NCBI GenBank assembly: GCA_026826555.1
Contig: JAKSZT010000116.1
Location: forward strand, 891,816-955,815
Reading direction: 5' to 3'
DNA length: 64,000 nucleotides
Origin: Tolypeutes matacus
Lineage: Eukaryota > Chordata > Mammalia > Cingulata > Chlamyphoridae
Shown: positions 25,350 through 38,800 of the stretch, in pieces
Numbering within the stretch: the stretch's first letter is position 1
Layout: every line of letters begins with the position of its first letter
Position numbers and translations under genes: made by a program
Notes under the pieces: generated by a model
Seen by the model: only the letters and a program-made list of their open reading frames with translations
Told to the model about the DNA's origin: nothing
Databases searched by the model: none

Positions 25350-27000
25350 CCCTTGCCAACAGCCTAGATGCATGGACAGGGGTTTGAGATTCAAGGGTTT
25401 TACGCAGAATCAAGTGATTGGCCTGGCTGGCCTTTCAGCCCTATTAATGTGGGACAGCAGGACTTTGTGAACGCATCCTAATACAGTTAAGAGAAGCAGA
25501 GCACCAAAGATCCCCACACTGAAGTTAGCAATTACAGAGGCTGATTTCCACCAATGTAAGGGGTTTATTTTATTTAATTGATCTATCACTGATTGCCAAA
25601 ATTTGCTACCTGGAAGCATAGTAAGTTGATTCTTAGACATTCTCAAAACATTTTATGCAAATCTGTAATTTCAATAGATAAATTTGTGTGATGACCCATT
25701 AAATGATGTTTAATTTTTTTCCAATCATAATGGGAATCATTGTTTGGGAGAGGAGTGATACAAAAAGCAATTTCATTCCAATCACATTTCAAACCTTGTT
25801 TTCATTTTAGATTATATATCTGATATCCTATTTGTGTAACAGCCATCTTTATGATATTATGCCTATTATTAATGTGCTTATCTATATATGCCTGACTATG
25901 CCATAGCTCACTAGCATTATGATGACAATTTTTAACATATTGTTGTCTTTGGACATTCTCATGTAGGTCAGTTCCTATCACAGAAGTAGCTGTAATAATA
26001 CATATAAGCCCTAATACAGCAGCTATAATTAATCCAATTAAATGTTTGCTTCTTTTCAAATAAAGATTTAGAAAGTGCCAAAGGATTTAGCTCTCAGATG
26101 AAGATTGCCAGCAGTGATTCATGAGATCTGGAAGCCAATTCCATAACGCCATCATCCTATTACAACTGAAGTAGAACTCTCCTGTAAAACAGATTCTGAT
26201 ACACAAGTGTAAAGGGAGCAGTTGCTGCACAAAAACCATTTTTGATTAATGCTCACTGTTCCTACTATAAAAACAATGGGATCCCATACACATAGTTTAA
26301 GAAATTAAGTGGATTTTCTTTATAAACTGGTAATATTAGTTATACTGCCTTGCCATTCAAAAATGGGGCTACTTCCCAAAAATAATTTTTAGTTTTGTTA
26401 AGTTTAGTGTCCCATAGTTGTGGGATAAATCTTCCCTGAGGAGTCCAAATTAGTGACGTATTTATACTTATGACATCCCCAAAATTCTAAAAATAATGAT
26501 AACTTTCATTAGTTGTTTTTGTTGAATTATTAATTTTTCAACTTATGTTTGTGTTTACATTAGGTTTCTATATTCCTTTAAGGGTCCAATTCTTTACAAT
26601 TCTATAGGAATTATTAAAGAGCAAACCTCAGATGAAACATGGCATGTATGCCATTTATCACTTTGTACTATGACTTTGGGGCTGTATACATGGATCGATG
26701 GATCCTATGAGGTTAAGTCATTTAAGAAAAGACAAGGTTAAATTTTCAATTAATTTCCCTTCCTCCTCAGGTTTTAGAGGAAGGTGAGGATCATTGGGTC
26801 CAGGAAAATGAAAAGACTGATTAATATAAATAGGGTAGGATTTGTTCCCCCAAGTCAACAATTCTAAAAGAGTTGAATTAGTAATATAAGCCCAATATGT
26901 ATAATTATGTGAAAGTACACTTCTTACTGCTGTGATTTTCAGGGTAAGCATAGCAAGGAATAACTGTGTTAGAGTGACATTCTGCCTTTTAGAAATTACA
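25350..27000 (-). pseudogene. env: ERV-2 env remnant
   Basis: It has the same three readable pieces as in ERV-1. A surface-subunit N-terminus lies at 26718-26951, with N-glycosylation sites. An ectodomain with a hydrophobic start lies at 25802-26059. The membrane-proximal segment and anchor lie at 25410-25646 ('GALLLLTVLGCVHK'). Stops and frameshifts separate them. As in ERV-1, the region between surface and transmembrane parts is short. The encoded glycoprotein would have mediated entry; this copy is dead. Confidence 0.75.
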
Positions 27001-27305
27001 ATTTTTCTGCTGCTTGTGTCAGTTTCCTCAGCTTGTTTATGTCTAGGTTTCAGATGTCTGGACAGGAACCAAAGTTGGTCTCCTTTATCTGTAATGATAA
27101 GAGCAAAACCTCAACCCTATATCCTGAATTAACCTCTGCCTCATTCCATTGATTATTATTTTTATGCTTTCAGTAAACTAGTTCAATATTTGTTTCTGTA
27201 TTATTGTCTGATTTTTGCAAGAAATGCTCTGCTGCTGATAGATATGATTCTGACCTTTGGCTTAAAAATTTATAGTAAATAATGCCTGATATAATTGTTT
27301 TCGCA
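27001..27305 (-). pseudogene. pol: ERV-2 pol remnant: integrase tail
   Basis: The - strand sequence around 27030-27110 and 27210-27300 matches the integrase C-terminal pieces of ERV-1 at 9341-9698, without the A-rich expansion seen there. Nothing of protease or reverse transcriptase remains. Confidence 0.55.
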
Positions 27306-29100
27306 CCTCACCATTTCCCAATTTTTGGATTTTGTAGCATTTATAGAGGTTTAACTTAATTTTTTATAAGTATACATATATTCACAGGCTTACTAAATCA
27401 GGGGATACACTGATAGACTTGGCTTATTTTTGTCTAGAGTCCTGGATAGATACAAGATAAATGTTAATATATATTTAGTTTAATAAGCTTATATTGACAA
27501 TTAGGGTGAGAAACAAATAACATAACTAATTAAAAGATTAAGTCAATATTGAACAAAGTTACAGAATGACAGATAAATAGAGCAGTCTTATATATACTTA
27601 CCAATATTTAGCTTTTAGCTGGGAAGTGTTGAATTGTTGAAGTAGCAACTGATACTAGAGTTTTGGTTGACTGTTTAGGATTAATGAATTTGATACTATA
27701 GAGGTCAATGTGTGAATATTTTGCTAATTCCCGAGGAAGAGGCCAGCCTCCTCAGGAAGGAACACAACACTCCCTGTGTAGTACATTTCAAGGTTTATGC
27801 ATCAATCCCTGGGAGAGTGACCAGCTTCCCCAGGGAGGAACGCAACACTCATTGAAATGCACTTTATTTTTTTTTTAATTTGTTACAAAACGTCCTTGAT
27901 GTGCTTACTATTTTAATTTCCAATATTTTTCCTGAAATGTGAAAAGTGTTAACTCGCAAGGCATTGGTTTGTTGATTAACAAATTTTTCTGTATGATGCT
28001 TTACTTTTAGGCTTGAACAATACTTGCCAGGCTTGTTTTTTAATACATTTAGTTTCAGGACTGTCAAAACTCAAAACAAGTTATTTACATATACATTTAA
28101 TAAAACATATTTATATGTTATATACAAGTTATTAAATTACTTAAGTATGCAATGTATTGTATTAAAGTTTTGATTAGTATTTAAGTTTATTATATATAAT
28201 TCATAACTATAGTAGATTATACAACAGACATCCAATGATTAAACTTGTATTTCTTAAACATTAAGATACTTAATAGCATATTTAGTATGACCTCAATTTC
28301 TTTATTTTGTATAATTTGAGGCATAGGCAAAAACAAATTAGTATTTCCTATTTGGGTTGTGGTGTAGTACATTAACTTGTAATTTTAATACTTGCATTGG
28401 TTTTGTTGTTACCATTATAATTAGAATTGGGGCTGTTACTTACAGTGTTGAACATAAACTTGATTTATTGTTGGTTATTTTACAGGAAGGGGAATAGGGC
28501 TGGATTGACTTGTTTAAGAAAATATTTTAGAAAGCTTTAGCAAGTTTTAAAACAAAGTGATAGGAAAATAACTGGATATTAATTTTTTGAAACAACCTAG
28601 CAATATTTGGGACCACTGCATGCTGCAGTGGTGTTATTTTATTTTACTATATTTTACTGTTATGCGCTACCCCAGCAGCCTTTAATGGCAGCTTTCTTTT
28701 TGTAGTTATAACTAAAAATTATCATTAATAGCATTATATTTTAACTTAATATTATTTGGAAACATTATTAAACTTTCAGTAATTTTATACACTTTTAAAG
28801 TATTCATATTAACTTTATTCATATAATTTTAATTGTTATAAAATTAGAAAATTTATTTTAATTATACAACAGTTTTAAATACTTTAATCAACTTATATCA
28901 CATGAACTTAACTATTTTTAGCATTTCACCTTTTCCTAGGTAAAAAACCAACTTATATGTGAGTTTGAAATAAAAGCTATCTTTCAGGATTTGACTTTGA
29001 GAATGCAGGTTCAAACATTGTGTTCTTTGTAAAATGGATAAAACCTGTTTCTCTATGGAAACAATAAAGTTAAAGTACAAGAAGCTATTTTGATAGGTTT
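27306..29100 (-). other. ERV-2 AT-rich stretch in place of pol
   Basis: Counterpart of about 7550-9340 in ERV-1, antiparallel. It includes the paired hairpin-like repeats (27735-27850) and 'ctgcagtggtgttatttta' near 28622. No polymerase motif is visible. It ends at the telomeric tract, so the first kilobase of the ERV-1 filler (about 6560-7550) is missing here. Confidence 0.65.
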
Positions 29101-29440
29101 CAGGTTAGGGTTAGGGTTAGGGTTAGGTTTAGGTTAGATTTAGGGTTAGGGTAAGGGTTAGGTTAGTGTTAGGGTTAGGGTTAGGTTTGGGTAGTGTTAG
29201 GGTTAGGGTTAGGGTTAGGGTTAGGGTTAGGGTTAGGNNNNNNNNNNGTTAGGGTTAGGGTTAGGGTTAGGGTTAGGGTTAGGGTTAGGGTTAGGTTTAG
29301 GGTTGGTTAGGGTTAGGGTTAGGGTTAGGTTTAGCATTAGTTTAGGTTTTAGTGTTAGGGTTAGCATTAGTGTCAATGTTTGGTTTAAGTTTCGGGGTTA
29401 GGGTTTCATTTATGTTAGGGTTAGGTTTAGGGAGTAATAA
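29101..29440 (+). repeat. Interstitial telomeric repeat tract
   Basis: (ttaggg)n on the + strand, perfect in the middle and degenerate at both edges, with a 10-N gap at 29238-29247. It is flanked on both sides by ERV-2, so it is internal and not a chromosome end. It replaces about 1 kb of provirus present in ERV-1. Confidence 0.95.
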
Positions 29441-31124
29441 ACTTAGTTTCAGATGAGGAAGAATCTACAGCTGTACTTCTTTTGTTACCTGCCTCAAGTT
29501 CTGTAACAGGCTGGATTGAACTGCTCTATTGCTGACTGGTTTGATTTGGGCAAGCCTGGGAATTGTGCTCTTATTGTTTCTCTTAGTGTCTTGAGCACAG
29601 CCCGCTTGGACATTTCCTGCCTTATTATTGAGGCTGCCATTTTTAAGATATTTAGAATAGCTTTCTTTCACCCATTGTAACCCTTTTCACATTTTGGATA
29701 CACACACGTGTAGCTATTGATTTATTATTGCCACTAAATGGAGCTCTTTCACGAGTTTTTGCTCTGCAATATTTTATCATATGACCTGGTTTCTCACTTT
29801 TAAAGCAATTTAAATTATTAACAGCAGGACTACGTCCCTTTAGAGCAGCTGCAAGAAGGTTAATGTTATAGTTATCAGGCCCAATGTTTTGGCATGTTTT
29901 TATATAATCCTGTAAAGTACTTCCATTTGCCTTTATTGGATATAAAGCCTTTTTTACACTCCCTGTTAGCATTATTAAAAGCCAACATTAGAATAAGCAC
30001 TTCTTTAAGATCAGATTGAGTTAATGTCTTGATTACATCTACCTGCCTTGCTACAAATTCAGCATAGGGTTCAGTGTTTCCTTGAACAATTTTTAAAAAT
30101 GATTGTACAACTTTTCCAGGGGTGGAGATTAATCACCAGGCATCTAGGCAGCACAATCACACTTGTAAAATGGCAATATTATTATATTGAGCTTGGCGAT
30201 GATGTTCAGCCCATTGACATCCTCCTAATATTTGTTCAGTAGTAATAGGCACTGGTGGATTTTGCTGTTGATTTTATCATGCTACAATATTAGCTTTATC
30301 AGCCCACCAAGTTTTAAATTGTAAAAATTCTGCTGAATTAAGAATGGCTTGAGCTAACAAATCCCAATCCTAGGGTATTAATCCGTTTACTTGTGCCATT
30401 TCTTCCACCAATTCTGAGTATAAGGAGAATCTGCACCATATTGAGTGAATGCATTTTTAAAATTTTTGATAGTTTTAAAAGGAATAGGAGCATGCTCATA
30501 TTGTACATCCCATTGAGGATTGTTAGCATCTACTGGAATTTGAGTTACTGTTACTGGAAAAGTAAAAAAAAAAATTGCATAATCTCTGAATTTCCTTCTC
30601 TACTTCGCTGTGCTGTACTTTTCGTAATTGAAGTGGATGGTGCTGGGTCAAAAACAGTAACTTTTGGAGGGTCATCGAATGTTGTAAAGAATGGATTAGT
30701 AGATACCTTAGGAGGCACAGATGCTGGTTTAAAAGACAATAAATCATCTTTCAGAGCCGAGGGCATTATGACCACAGGAAAAGTTCCATAAACTCCCTTT
30801 TTCTTTTTTTCTTTTTATTAGACATGATTTTATGTGTTTTTGCCTGTTCATTAATTTTTTCAGATATATTTTCATTAAAATTATCATTAGCTTGTTCTAC
30901 TACAGTGTTAGCAATCGCAGTATCCATTTTAATATCTTCATTTTCATCTGACTGTAATGGCTCAAGAGCAACAGAAAGAAGACTATAAAAAAACCACACA
31001 TAACAAATTTTCTGTATAAGAGAAAAGAATTCTAGTAACTCTAGGGTCATCACAGATACCATTGTATTTTTTAACAGGGTTTTCAAAACTTGGGAATATT
31101 CCTCTGAGTCGGCTGATTACCCAT
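29441..31124 (-). pseudogene. gag: ERV-2 gag remnant
   Basis: The start codon at 31124 opens M-G-N-Q as in ERV-1, with a frameshift within about 15 codons. Readable pieces follow at 30766-31086 (matrix region, with a lysine-rich stretch) and 29652-29972 (capsid end and first zinc knuckle). In that knuckle the second cysteine is lost ('CFKSEKPGHMIKYC') but the histidine is kept, the opposite of ERV-1. The C-terminal end lies at 29465-29671. The frame ends where the telomeric tract begins. Confidence 0.75.
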
Positions 31125-31228
31125 TACCCTGATGATCAAGAACATTTGACTCATCAAGAGAATGCAAGGACTGCCCGACCCAGCAGACATTGTTTCCATG
31201 GCACTTATACAGAGAAAAGACTAGTCAT

Positions 31229-31246
31229 GCCCTACATTGAGTGCCA
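31229..31246 (-). promoter_or_regulatory. ERV-2 primer-binding site, tRNA-Lys type
   Basis: In sense it reads 'tggcactcaatgtagggc', four transitions from the tRNA-Lys1,2 primer site as I know it; several look like CpG decay. It lies five bases inside the 5' LTR edge. Confidence 0.8.
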
Positions 31247-31251
31247 TCTGT

Positions 31252-31639
31252 TGTAATTCAATGTGGAGGTAGATGGTACATGGAATGATCCAAAGAAAGT
31301 TTGGGATGAAGGGACCTCACTCCATGGTGAATGCAGGCAAGTTTATTTTGGCTGAGGCTGCTTTTTATACTGCAAATCTCTTAACAAAAGTAGGACATCG
31401 TTCACTTGATTCCCAGCTTGGTACTTGAGAGCGCTGCCAGTTTCTGTGTTCCCAGAAAATCTTTCTTGGGAACTCAGACAATAACATCTTAGTGGTGTGT
31501 TCATTATGCTCTTCCTCCTCCCACTGATATCTGCAGTATGCAGTTTCTTTGGAGACATTTACTAATGTTTCTCTGCCAGCAAGCATGCTTTTTAAATGTT
31601 TCACCCTTTATGTGCTGGCTCTCAACATCTTTTCCAACA
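31252..31639 (-). repeat. ERV-2 5' LTR
   Basis: On the + strand it runs from 'tgtaattcaatgtgg' to 'cttttccaaca'. It is 388 bp, the same length as the 3' LTR. Block B sequence ('tatttgcatcatgcttacc') resumes directly after it. Confidence 0.85.
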
Positions 31640-32890
<1,251 letters not shown>

Positions 32891-33915
32891 ACCACTAATT
32901 TATACATCAGAACCCGAGATTTCTCTTCATTTATGTAAAGATGTGCTTTCCATTTATTTCAAATTATCCTGGTTGTTTTCACTGGTTCTTCAATCCATCA
33001 CATTCTGGGTAAGCATTTAAAAAATTACTATTTTAAAAATAATGCTACCCATTACTGTAGCATTTTCTTTTAAGGCACCCAAACCATTTATATTTTTTTC
33101 AGTTTCTTCACCTGATTCTGATGGAGATTCAAGTTTTACAGCCAGTGAACTACAGTGACCTGTTTTCTACTTAACCACAATTTTCCTTATTATTTTAAAT
33201 CAGAAATGACCCTTTCATAACAAGATGATATACTTCTAATCTCAACTATTTTAAGAAGTTAGAAAATTTATTTATATTCTTAAGATATACTCCAATATCT
33301 TTCTCATATCTGACAGGTTGTGGGATGGATGAAACTAGAGAATGCATGTACTTAAAAACAGAAATGTGTACCCAAAAGCATCTGCCAATGCAGACAATTC
33401 TGAGGAAGGAGGAATGGGGTTTGCAACTAGAGAAGGAATTTGGCTGTTTGCCATAACAGACAAATTATTTTTATACTCTTTTCACAGATAATTTGGTTAT
33501 AATTTGAAAGGAATTTTGAAAATAGTACACAATGAAATCATATAAAGTTGTTGATTTGAAGATATTGATTTGTATTTGCAACATTACTGGGGGGGCACTT
33601 CCCCCTCACCCTTTGCAAATACAATCTCCCCTAAAGGCAAAGTGCTCACTCCCTTCAGCCCCATCCCCAGCTGCCTGGATGGGTGGAGGCCTCACTGAGC
33701 AAGTGTGAGCATGGAGCACGAGGAGCATGGATGAGACTGTGTGAAGGTCACACTGCTCTGTACAGGTGTCTGGTTAGAGGGCTGCTAGCACCACAGGAGA
33801 AGATGGACTTACTCCTGCTTTATCCACAGTGAATACCAGCTAGAGAGACTCACATCACTAACTGAGGCTGTGAGTGCTGAGCAGTGCTTTCATCCTTTCC
33901 TCCTTTGTGGATTGA
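32891..33915 (+). other. Block C between units 3 and 4
   Basis: Counterpart of 38801-39840. It includes 'ttcttcacctgattctgatg' (33104), 'gttgtgggatggatgaa' (33317) and a GC-richer part with 'gggctgctagcaccacagg' (33779). No gene is seen. Confidence 0.6.
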
Positions 33916-34869
33916 GAACCTATGATGAGTGGTTTCCTTTGAGGCTTTGAGAGTTTGCTTCCCAAACAGGACATTCCCTCTCTGGCTTTGATCAAGGGCA
34001 GTGAACACATGTTACATTCCAGGTTCTTCTGTTGTTCATCAGCTTCTTCATATCCAACCCCTCCGTTCTCTTCTGGGATTGAAGAGGTCTGCATCATTTT
34101 CAACACTGATAAAAATGGGTTGAAAATTTAATATTTAATTAGTCTGAGAACTATCTGGCATCTGTACTCTCTGAGGTTTTCTGCAAACATTGCCATACCT
34201 CACAAGCTCACTTCTATTCTTGTCAGCCCTAGGTCCCAAGACTTTCTGGGATTCCCATACTAGTTATTAGGGTCAATGGCCTAATGTTGCTTATTATGGT
34301 GATGTTATTGCTGTACCCAATGCTGTAATGTGAATTTTGACAACTCCTTCCTGACACCAACTAGTTTCATCTTGGCACTACTTTTTCTTTAGCTACCCCA
34401 AGATTGGAGAAGATGAATGTGGAACTGGAAGCAGGAGACCTGAGTCGGTGCCTGAGACCCAGGAGGGGTACAGAAAGAACAGCCACCTCAGTGTGTCCAC
34501 ACTAGAGGCCAAGGGAAGGAGGGAAGGGAAAAAGCAGGAGGAGCAGAAAGGCTCATCTCTGTACCCTGACTCCTCTGCTGCACCAGACACCAGGTCCTAT
34601 GTTTTTATCTGCCCCTGCCCACCTGCCCAAACCCTCACTGAGGAAGGTACATCTTACTTGGGTAGCTGTGACTTTAGACTAGTCCCCAAATCATGACTCC
34701 CCTCCCTGACTCCCTGTTTTGTTGGGCTTATTGGCTAAGAGCACTTACCCTTCCACCTTACCAGTGGTCACTCCCACCTAGTCTGGAGAAACCCACAGTT
34801 TACAGGTGAATTCACTGGGCAGCAGCATCACTCTGCCATTTGGGAACAGGGCAGCTCTCCAAACCTGTA
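33916..34869 (+). other. Unit 4, block A
   Basis: It matches block A of units 1, 2, 5 and 6. The spacing from here to block A of unit 5 is 5.9 kb, which defines the repeat period. No conserved reading frame was found. Confidence 0.6.
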
Positions 34870-35545
34870 TCCCTAGCTGTTTCAGTTTACCAAGCACTGC
34901 CAATGCAAAATAACATAAATTAGTTGGCTTTTATTGGAATTTATTAAGGTTAAAGCTTACAGTTCTGAGGCTGTGAAAATGTCCAAATCAAGGCATCATC
35001 AAAAATGCTGTCTTAACAATGGTCAGCTGCTGCTGGACCCCTACCAAGGCAAAATGTTAGGCCAGCCTGTCTCTCTCTGCCTCCTCCTCCAAACACACTT
35101 TCTCCCTGAACTCAGCACTGGGCCATCAGACACAATTGTTCACAACTCTCCCTTTTTCTCTGGACTGGATATCTTCAAATTCAAACTGCTCCATGAATCC
35201 AGCTTCTGGCCTCTCCCTCAGCCTTTCAGGATTTCTGTGTCACTCCACAGCTGTAGGAGATCCAGGAGCCCTCTCACACATGGCAAGGTAAACATGGCAG
35301 CACTCTTTCTCTATGTGTTCCATGTATGAAGGACTTCAGCACAATGATTGGGGTCCATCCTGGTGACTGAAAGGTAATCAGAGGTCCTTAACTAAACTAA
35401 AGCAATCAAAGAAAAAGTGACCGAATCAAAAGCTCCCTTATCTGAATCTAAACAAAATGTCCTACATACAAAAGGCATACACACACAGCAATGGGTTAGT
35501 AAGCACATACTTTTCCAGGGTCCACACAAGACTAAAAGGAGGGCA
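34870..35545 (-). mobile_element. Old antisense LTR (unit 4)
   Basis: From 'tagctgtttcagtttacc' to 'ccagggtccacacaagac'. Same element and position as 1027-1685, 40800-41465 and 46830-47505. Confidence 0.5.
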
Positions 35546-36140
35546 TTAACAGAGGGCACAGGGATCAGGAGGGGTCTACTAATTCCAGAAGAAATGGTAA
35601 CTCATGAAGAAATGGCTGTACTTTGGGTGTGGTCATCATTGAGCAAAATGGGGTGCTGACCACCATTGCACTGGCCCCTAGAATGGTCGCAAGAAGAACT
35701 CAATATACTGTGCTTTTGCCACCAAATATTAGCTCCAAAATCAGGTGTGTAACCCAGAGAGGTGTGCAATTATTCACATCCCCATAGCCAGAGCATACAG
35801 ATTTTGCCTGGGGGGTGGGTGGTGGTGGCAGGAAGCAGGCTGTAAAACTTCCTTCAGGAAGAAGTGAAATAAATACATTTCAGATGTGTAAAAATGAATA
35901 AAGTTTGCTAGCAGGAACTGACTTTAAAGCAAATGTAAAAGAATATTGTTCAGGCAGAAAGAAAATATCAGAAGGTTCAAGATTCAGGATGGATTGAAGA
36001 ACAATATCTGTTAATTAAATTCATATGTCTAAATGACTATTGAATGGATAAAGGAATAAGGATATCCATGGCCAAGGACATGAATAAAGTGTTAAAATAC
36101 ACCATAAAATAATATATAGCATAAGATGGATAAATGGAAA
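35546..36140 (+). other. Unit 4 connecting stretch
   Basis: Non-coding. It is shorter than in other units because about 100 bp after 'gtaaaact' (35849) are missing. No gene is visible. Confidence 0.5.
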
Positions 36141-36721
36141 TGTAGCAGTTGGATATCATTATGAATTCCAAAAATAGATATTAGATTATGCTTGAAAACT
36201 GTTCTATTAATCTGGGCCTGATTAAGTCATGATAAGGGCATTGATCAGGGCACAGTCAGTAGGGTGTTGAGCCCTGCCCATTCATGAGTGGGTTCTCAAA
36301 CATAAAAAGATATGGCAAAGGAGAGAGTTGGAGTAGTTTCTGATGTTGGAGTTCTGATGAGCAATGAAAGAAGGCCCCAGGGAAAAGAGACAAATCATTC
36401 ACCTGACAGTTCACTGCTCGCCTTGTGGAGAGAGGCAAAGCTTAGAGAGTCTCATAGTCTACAGGTGACCTTGTGGAAGAAGCAGAAGAGCTGAGCCAGG
36501 AGAGAAATGCGGTCCTGGGAAGACAGGAACCCAAGAAGCCTGAACCCTAGCAAATATTGACAGCTCTCTTGTTCCAAGATGGGGTGACAGACTTTGGTTA
36601 AAGAAGAAACTAATGCTTTATGGCCTGGTAACTGGAAGCTTCTACCCCAAATAAATAACCTTTACAAAGACCAACAGTTTTCTGGTATTTTGCAGCAACA
36701 CCCCTTTGGCTGACAAATACA
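36141..36721 (+). mobile_element. Solo MaLR-type LTR (unit 4)
   Basis: It starts 'tgtagcagttggatatcat' and ends 'tgacaaataca'. AATAAATAA lies near 36650. Position and flanks match units 2, 5 and 6. Confidence 0.75.
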
Positions 36722-37540
36722 GGATATAAAATGTTTTAAAATACATTATTTGGCAAGTCAATAATAAATGATAAGTGTAGATTTGGAAAGGCAAGAAAAA
36801 GTGTTATAATTTCCCTGGTAAACTTTAAAGAATATTAAATAGTGCATCTCATCCAAATAAATAGAAAAAAAGAAATTGAACAAAAATAGTCAGTCCAAAA
36901 CAAAGTATTCAGGAATTCCTGGGTTGCCATTTTGGACTTTGTTCTCAGGCCACCTTACTCATGCATTTTGAAAGCTGCAACTTTCTTATCCTTCAGAACC
37001 CTGAAGGTTCCAGGGTTGATTTATGGTGTGTGGTTTGTCCCCATCATAAATCAAGTGCTGTAACACTTCCCCATTTCCTAGTTATGAAGTCGCCAAACTG
37101 GATGTGATGCTCATTTGAAGCAAGAAGAGACATGAATGATAGAACAAAGAAAAAGGTAATATTGTTGCACTTCCCTAGCTGGATGCTTAGATGACTGATA
37201 TTGGATCTTTACTCTTTTCTAATAAATGTATTCAATGCTATAAATTTCCCTCTAAGCACTGCTTTTTCTGCACCCCACAAACTATGAAGAAACCTAGGAC
37301 ATTAAAAAGAAAAAGAACCACATAACAAAAGGTTTGTGAGTGAAGCTATGACAACTTACACAAGAGTCAAGACATAAGATGAAGGCAGAGAATGTAAGAA
37401 AGTTGGGAAAACATTTTTTCTGACTGCTATCATTGTTTCCTCAAAATAACACTTCTATGAATGTAACTTCACTTTGAAAGAATTTCCTTCATGCTTAACT
37501 AAGCATGAGGGAATCTATGTAAGTAAAAAGAATGAAGACA
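36722..37540 (+). other. Unit 4, block B, with an old L1 ORF2 scrap
   Basis: Intron-like. The L1 scrap is at about 37205-37290 ('ctctaagcactgctttttc'). There is no insertion here, so this copy shows the undisturbed state of the sites hit by ERV-2 (unit 3). Confidence 0.55.
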
Positions 37541-38800
37541 ATGAGTTTTGACAGTTTGCCCCACATGGTAGTCCTCCCCTTTAAGTGTAATAAGTGTGAC
37601 GTTTCCTTGGAAATTCAAACTCATGACATACCTGACATTTAAACCTTCAGAGAAACCATTTGGGATTTCATGAATTTGGGAAAGCTAGAGTCATATCAAA
37701 GAAACATGCAGGAGTAAAACCCTGTGTATATAAGGAGTATTGGAAATCGTTAGACTCAGGCATGAAATCTCATTGACCATGAAATATTCATACAATAGTT
37801 AGTATTGTAATAAACATGAGAATGTTTTGATCTGAAATAAAACCTCATGGAATATGAGAAAATTCACACTAAAGTGAAACCATATGAGTGTCCTGAGTCT
37901 AGTCTGCTCCTTACAGTCATTTTTTCACTCCTCATTTTAAAAGCCTTACAGGGGAACAAGCATAGAAATATAATACATGTGGGAAAGCTTTTAACCTGAC
38001 AGAAAATCTTTTTATTCATCAGAAAATTCTTACTGAAAAGAACTCATATATATGTGGGAAAGCTTTAATTCAAATGTCAAATCTCAGATACAAGAGATTT
38101 CCTACTGCAAAGAAACCCTATGCATGTAAGGCATGTGAAAAAGACTTTAGGTACAAAAAATATCTCAGAGAACTTGAAGAAACTCATCATGAACAGAAAC
38201 AAAATTAATGTAAGGAATGAGGAAAATCCTTCAGCCAAAAGCAGCAGTTCATTAAACATCAGAGCATTTATTCTGGAGAAAAACTCTATATATGCAATTA
38301 ATGTCGAAAAACCTACAAACAGAAGGAAAACAACCTTAATGATCTGAGAATAGATAATGGAGAGAAACCCTATGAATGTGATGGATGTGGGAAAGCTTTC
38401 ATTCAGAAATCAAGCCTCCTTACTCACCAGAGAAAACAAACTGGAGAGAAACACTGTATCTGTAAGGAATGTAGTAAAGCCTTCAGTAGCAAATCAAATC
38501 TCACTGAGCATGAGATAATTCATAGCGGAGGGAAACCCTATATATGTAAGGAATGTGGAATAGCCTTCAGCCAGAGGCAGTGTCTCATTAAACATTACAA
38601 CATTGACACTGGAGAGAAACCCTGTGTATGTAATGAATATGAATCTCCAAAGAATCTCCATCTGCAGTCTGTGCAACTCATTGCCAATCTTTTAAGGAAG
38701 TGGCTGTGACTGTGCAATTCAGGATGCCTTTCACCTCTTCGAAAAGTGCACTTGCAGTTTGTTCTGAGAACTGCTCCTCCCACATCTTCTTCCACACTCA
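37541..38800 (+). pseudogene. C2H2 zinc-finger exon, unit 4 (best preserved pseudogene)
   Basis: At least six C-terminal fingers can be read between 38117 and 38640. Three in a row are nearly intact: '[20 protein letters not shown]' (38368), '[17 protein letters not shown]' (38460) and '[17 protein letters not shown]' (38545), joined by TGEK-type linkers. Upstream fingers are lost to TAA at 38206, TGA at 38218 and TAA at 38299. The glutamine codon at the place of the TAG in units 2, 3 and 6 is intact here. The pattern fits a KRAB-type zinc-finger gene, but no KRAB domain was found. Confidence 0.82.

Larger units (their letters stand above)
24887..31639 (-). mobile_element. ERV-2: defective betaretrovirus-like provirus with telomeric tract
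   Basis: A complete-span provirus on the - strand. Reading from the right: 5' LTR, lysine-type primer site, gag remnant, an interstitial telomeric tract, AT-rich filler in place of pol, integrase tail, env remnant, polypurine tract, 3' LTR. It has the same architecture as ERV-1. Its two LTRs are both 388 bp and differ by eye at roughly one base in six or seven, which means an old insertion. It sits at 'gaaggaatttgcatc' of block B, just upstream of the unit 3 finger exon. Confidence 0.85.

Noticed and set aside
29101..29440. Telomeric repeats as evidence of a chromosome end
   Set aside because: Provirus sequence continues collinearly on both sides, so the tract is interstitial.
29465..31124. 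Possibility of a working Gag or Env in ERV-2 or ERV-1
   Set aside because: Each has multiple stops and frameshifts, each copy has a different damaged zinc knuckle, and pol is missing.
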